A DNA stretch of 38,977 nt from PNAI01 sp035501735 (GTDB lineage: Bacteria; Pseudomonadota; Alphaproteobacteria; Rhizobiales; Xanthobacteraceae). A program made the position numbers and the translations under genes. A model generated the notes under the pieces. The model saw only the letters and a list, made by a program, of their open reading frames with translations. It was not told the DNA's origin and searched no databases. Numbering within the stretch: position 1 is the stretch's first letter; the number at the start of each line of letters is the position of its first letter. This document shows positions 33,288-38,977 of the stretch, in pieces. The stretch spans positions 1 through 38,977 of the forward strand of contig DATJVR010000091.1 in NCBI GenBank assembly GCA_035501735.1, given 5' to 3'.

Positions 33288-34190
33288 ATGGCAAAGGCGC
33301 GGATCGCCGTTGTCGGTGCTGGGCTGATGGGTCACGGCATCGCGCAGGTGTTTGCGCTTGCCGGCCACGATGTCACCATCACCGATTCCGTCGCATCGAA
33401 TCTCGATACTGCAAAAAACCGCATTGCCGCCAATCTGCGCGACCTTGGCGACGATGAGCGCGCCGTCGAGCGCGTGCGGCCGACGCCCGCCTTGGCCGAA
33501 GCTGTCCAGGCTGCCGATTTCGTGGTCGAGGCGGTCTCAGAGGATTTGCCGCTCAAGCAAAAGCTGTTCGGCGAGATCGAAAGATACGTGCGGCCGGATA
33601 CCGTTCTCGCCAGCAACACTTCGGTGATCCCGATCACGAAAATCATGGAAGGCCTGCGCGACCGCTCCCGCGCGCTCGGCACCCATTGGTGGAACCCGCC
33701 TTATCTCGTCCCCTTGGTCGAGGTGATCGGCACGCAATGGACCTCGCCAGAAGCCGTCGCCTTCACCATGGAGTTGCACGCCGCCGCCGGTAAAAAACCC
33801 GCGCATGTGAAGAAGGACGTCCCCGGCTTCATCGGCAATCGCCTGCAACACGCGCTCTGGCGCGAGGCGATCGCGCTGGTCGAGCGAGGCATCTGCGATG
33901 CCGAAACCGTCGATGCCGTCATCAAGGCGGCGTTCGGACGCCGGCTTGCCGTGCTCGGCCCGCTGGAGAATGCCGACCTGGTCGGCACCGATCTCACATT
34001 GGCGATCCACAAGACCGTGCTGCCGGACATCGACAGCCGTCCTGGTCCCTCGCCCTATCTCGAGGCGCTGGTCGCCAAGGGCAAGCTTGGATTTAAAAGT
34101 GGCGAAGGTTTCCGTAAATGGACCGCCGAGCAGCAGGCGGATTTGCGCGCCAAAGTCCTGGCGCATCTGAAAAAGTCACGCGACGTCTGA
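33288..34190 (+). CDS. 3-hydroxyacyl-CoA dehydrogenase family protein, stand-alone
   Basis: This 300-residue stand-alone NAD-dependent dehydrogenase has the Rossmann loop V-V-G-A-G-L-M-G-H-G-I-A-Q at about residues 8-20. The catalytic His133 lies in T-H-W-W-N-P-P, where the W-W form is typical of the hydroxyacid-oxidising branch near L-gulonate/lambda-crystallin enzymes, rather than the F-F of fatty-acid enzymes. The 3HCDH C-terminal domain follows (V-P-G-F-I-G-N-R-L, then G-L-K/F-K-S-G-E-G-F). It starts 2 bases after the SDR gene and is the last gene of its operon, converging on the receiver-cyclase gene 7 bases away. It may oxidise a hydroxy-acid intermediate rather than a simple fatty acyl-CoA. 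Confidence 0.93.
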   Translation: MAKARIAVVGAGLMGHGIAQVFALAGHDVTITDSVASNLDTAKNRIAANLRDLGDDERAVERVRPTPALAEAVQAADFVVEAVSEDLPLKQKLFGEIERYVRPDTVLASNTSVIPITKIMEGLRDRSRALGTHWWNPPYLVPLVEVIGTQWTSPEAVAFTMELHAAAGKKPAHVKKDVPGFIGNRLQHALWREAIALVERGICDAETVDAVIKAAFGRRLAVLGPLENADLVGTDLTLAIHKTVLPDIDSRPGPSPYLEALVAKGKLGFKSGEGFRKWTAEQQADLRAKVLAHLKKSRDV

Positions 34191-34197
34191 TTGTGCC

Positions 34198-35313
34198 TCA
34201 CGCCCTCAGCGTTTTGACGTTGTGCGCCTGCACCGGTCGGTGAAATCCCTTCAGCGTGAGTTCGCCCGCCGATTCCAGTTCCGCCAGCGTCTCGACCGCG
34301 GCAAAGACCTTTCCGTCGATCAGGATCTGCCCGCTCTTGGCCTCCCCGCATAGCCGCGCCGCGAGGTTCACCACCCGGCCGATCGCGGTGTAGTCAAAGC
34401 GCCCTTCCGAGCTGACGCGGCCGAGCGTGGCATAGCCGTGCGCGATCCCCATGCCAAAGCCGAGATCGTGACCGTATTTGCGCCACTTGGTTGCCAGCTC
34501 GCTCACACGCTCGCGCATCTCCACTGCCATCTTCACCGCGCGCTCGCACGGATCGGGGCAGGGCAGCGGATCGTTGAACAGCACCATGAGTCCGTCGCCG
34601 GCGAACCGCTCCAGCGTTCCTTCGTAGGAATGAATAAGCCCGGCGAGGCCGTCGTGGTATTCGCGCAATACCGTCATCACCTCTTCCGGCTCCGCGGTTT
34701 CGGCGAAGGCCGTGAACCCGCGTAGGTCGCAAAACACCACGGTGACGTCGCGGCGATGGCTTTCCAGCACCTTCTCGTCGCCCGAGTTGAGCACGAGCTG
34801 GGCGATTTGCGGCGCCAGAAACCGCTTCAGCCGCGACACGCGTTCGATTTCGCCAAGTTGTTCGGCGACGCGGGCCTCAAGCCCGCGATTCATGTCGGCG
34901 AGGTCCGCCGCCTGCGCCCGCACTTGATCGTGCAATTCCTTCAGCCGCAGCACCGATTTGACCCGCGCCACCAGCGCGAGCTGATCGATCGGCTTGGTGA
35001 GATATTCGTCGGCGCCGGCCTCGAGCCCTGTCACCACATCCTTGGTGTCCGCCTTGGCCGTCACCAGGATGATCGGCATGAACGGCAGCGAGCTGTCGGC
35101 TTTCAGGCGCCTGCACACCTCGATGCCGTCGATCTTCGGCATCATCACGTCCAGTAGGATGAGATCGGGCAGGTGCTCCCTGGCAGCGGCCAGCGCCTCC
35201 TCGCCGTCGGCCGCCTGCTTGAGGTCGTAACCGTGCGCCGAGAGCCGCGTCATGAGGATGTCGCGGTTGGTCTCGTTGTCGTCGACGATCAGGATACGCG
35301 GCGGATTGTGCAT
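34198..35313 (-). CDS. Response regulator fused to class III adenylate/guanylate cyclase
   Basis: This 371-residue cytoplasmic protein has a receiver (about 5-125) with acidic pocket Asp11/Asp12, phospho-acceptor Asp55 (L-L-D-V-M-M-P), Thr85 and Lys107. A coiled-coil linker (about 125-165) leads into a class III cyclase domain (about 185-355): metal Asp196 (C-D-L-R-G-F-T), metal Asp240 (F-A-G-D-G-L), and transition-state residues Asn316/Arg320 (V-V-N-L-A-A-R). Phosphorylation would control cAMP or cGMP synthesis. The ATG at 35313 is chosen because it begins the receiver; the frame runs upstream through the previous gene. It is the last gene of the kinase operon, 13 bases after the receiver gene. 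Confidence 0.93.
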   Translation of the reverse strand: MHNPPRILIVDDNETNRDILMTRLSAHGYDLKQAADGEEALAAAREHLPDLILLDVMMPKIDGIEVCRRLKADSSLPFMPIILVTAKADTKDVVTGLEAGADEYLTKPIDQLALVARVKSVLRLKELHDQVRAQAADLADMNRGLEARVAEQLGEIERVSRLKRFLAPQIAQLVLNSGDEKVLESHRRDVTVVFCDLRGFTAFAETAEPEEVMTVLREYHDGLAGLIHSYEGTLERFAGDGLMVLFNDPLPCPDPCERAVKMAVEMRERVSELATKWRKYGHDLGFGMGIAHGYATLGRVSSEGRFDYTAIGRVVNLAARLCGEAKSGQILIDGKVFAAVETLAELESAGELTLKGFHRPVQAHNVKTLRA

Positions 35314-35326
35314 GATTCTGCCAACG

Positions 35327-35688
35327 CTACGGCAGGAACTCTTTGATTTTGGCGAGCAACTGGCGCGGGCTATAGGGCTTGGTGACGTAGGCGTCGCATC
35401 CGGCCTCGCGCGCCTTGGCCTCGTCGCCGGACAGCGCATAGGAGGTGACCACGACGATCGGGATGGTGCGTGTCTTGGGATCAGCCTTGATGCGCCGTGT
35501 GGCCTCGTAGCCGTCCATGATCGGGAGCTGAATATCCATCAGGATCAGGTCCGGCCGGTTTTTCGCCACGGCGGCGAGCGCCTCCTGGCCGTCGCCGGCT
35601 TCGTTCATCTCGTAGCCGGCGCTGGAGAGCAGATCGCGCAAGATCTGGCGATTGTCCTCCTGGTCCTCGACCACCAATATTGTCTTGC

Positions 35689-35692
<4 letters not shown>
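35327..35692 (-). CDS. Stand-alone receiver (DivK/CheY-like response regulator)
   Basis: This 121-residue single receiver domain has Glu9/Asp10 in the acidic pocket, phospho-acceptor Asp53 (L-M-D-I-Q-L-P-I-M-D-G), Thr83 and Lys105. It has no output domain, as in DivK. Its ATG overlaps the kinase stop (ATGA), so the kinase and receiver are translationally coupled. It may be a phosphate sink or shuttle between the kinase and the receiver-cyclase. Confidence 0.95.

Positions 35693-38977
<3,285 letters not shown>

Overview
The window reads as chromosomal DNA of a GC-rich alphaproteobacterium, most likely a member of the Hyphomicrobiales (Bradyrhizobium / Xanthobacteraceae type). The grounds are the class I lysyl-tRNA synthetase, a DUF6460 protein, a TIGR02186 + TSUP gene pair, a SEL1-repeat coiled-coil protein of the PodJ kind, a multi-GAF histidine kinase next to a DivK-like regulator, and two intergenic palindromic repeats of a type common in these genomes. 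This is inference from gene content and style; no database was searched. No rRNA, tRNA, CRISPR array, transposase or phage gene was seen.

Layout. (1) 1-1.7 kb: a visibly AT-richer stretch with a left-truncated PH-like-domain protein and a small secreted protein, then about 430 bp without a convincing gene. (2) 1.7-9.7 kb: housekeeping and envelope genes: an orphan amino-acid-type solute-binding protein, class I LysRS, a TSUP permease whose ribosome-binding site lies inside a hairpin repeat, an S24/LexA-like repressor, pyrD, DUF6460, a META-domain protein, and the coupled TSUP/TIGR02186 pair. (3) 10-13.4 kb: one large membrane-anchored SEL1/coiled-coil protein with five exact-length 29-residue repeats. 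(4) 13.8-18.3 kb: a long acyl-CoA dehydrogenase, an orphan TTT (Bug) receptor, a tiny Gly/His/Tyr-rich secreted protein, a VOC protein and a universal stress protein.

(5) 18.5-34.2 kb: a catabolic region. A nine-gene plus-strand run encodes acyl-CoA dehydrogenase, thiolase, cupin, FadJ-like hydratase/dehydrogenase, Ldh-family oxidoreductase, cupin, HyuA, HyuB and a HAD hydrolase broken by a one-base frameshift. A minus-strand pair (63-residue protein, ACMSD-like amidohydrolase) separates it from a second plus-strand run: cyclase-family hydrolase, cupin, Cys-rich secreted protein, SDR and a second 3-hydroxyacyl-CoA dehydrogenase. Together these look like ATP-driven ring opening or amide hydrolysis (HyuAB, cyclase), decarboxylation (amidohydrolase) and beta-oxidation of the acyl-CoA products; the substrate is unknown.

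(6) 34.2-39 kb: a minus-strand signalling operon with a kinase carrying at least five tandem GAF domains (cut by the right edge), a stand-alone DivK-like receiver, and a receiver fused to a class III adenylate/guanylate cyclase. This is a potential phosphorelay-to-cyclic-nucleotide circuit. The most interesting candidates for new biology are the HyuAB/beta-oxidation cluster, the 14-cysteine secreted protein inside it, and the GAF-kinase/receiver/receiver-cyclase triad.
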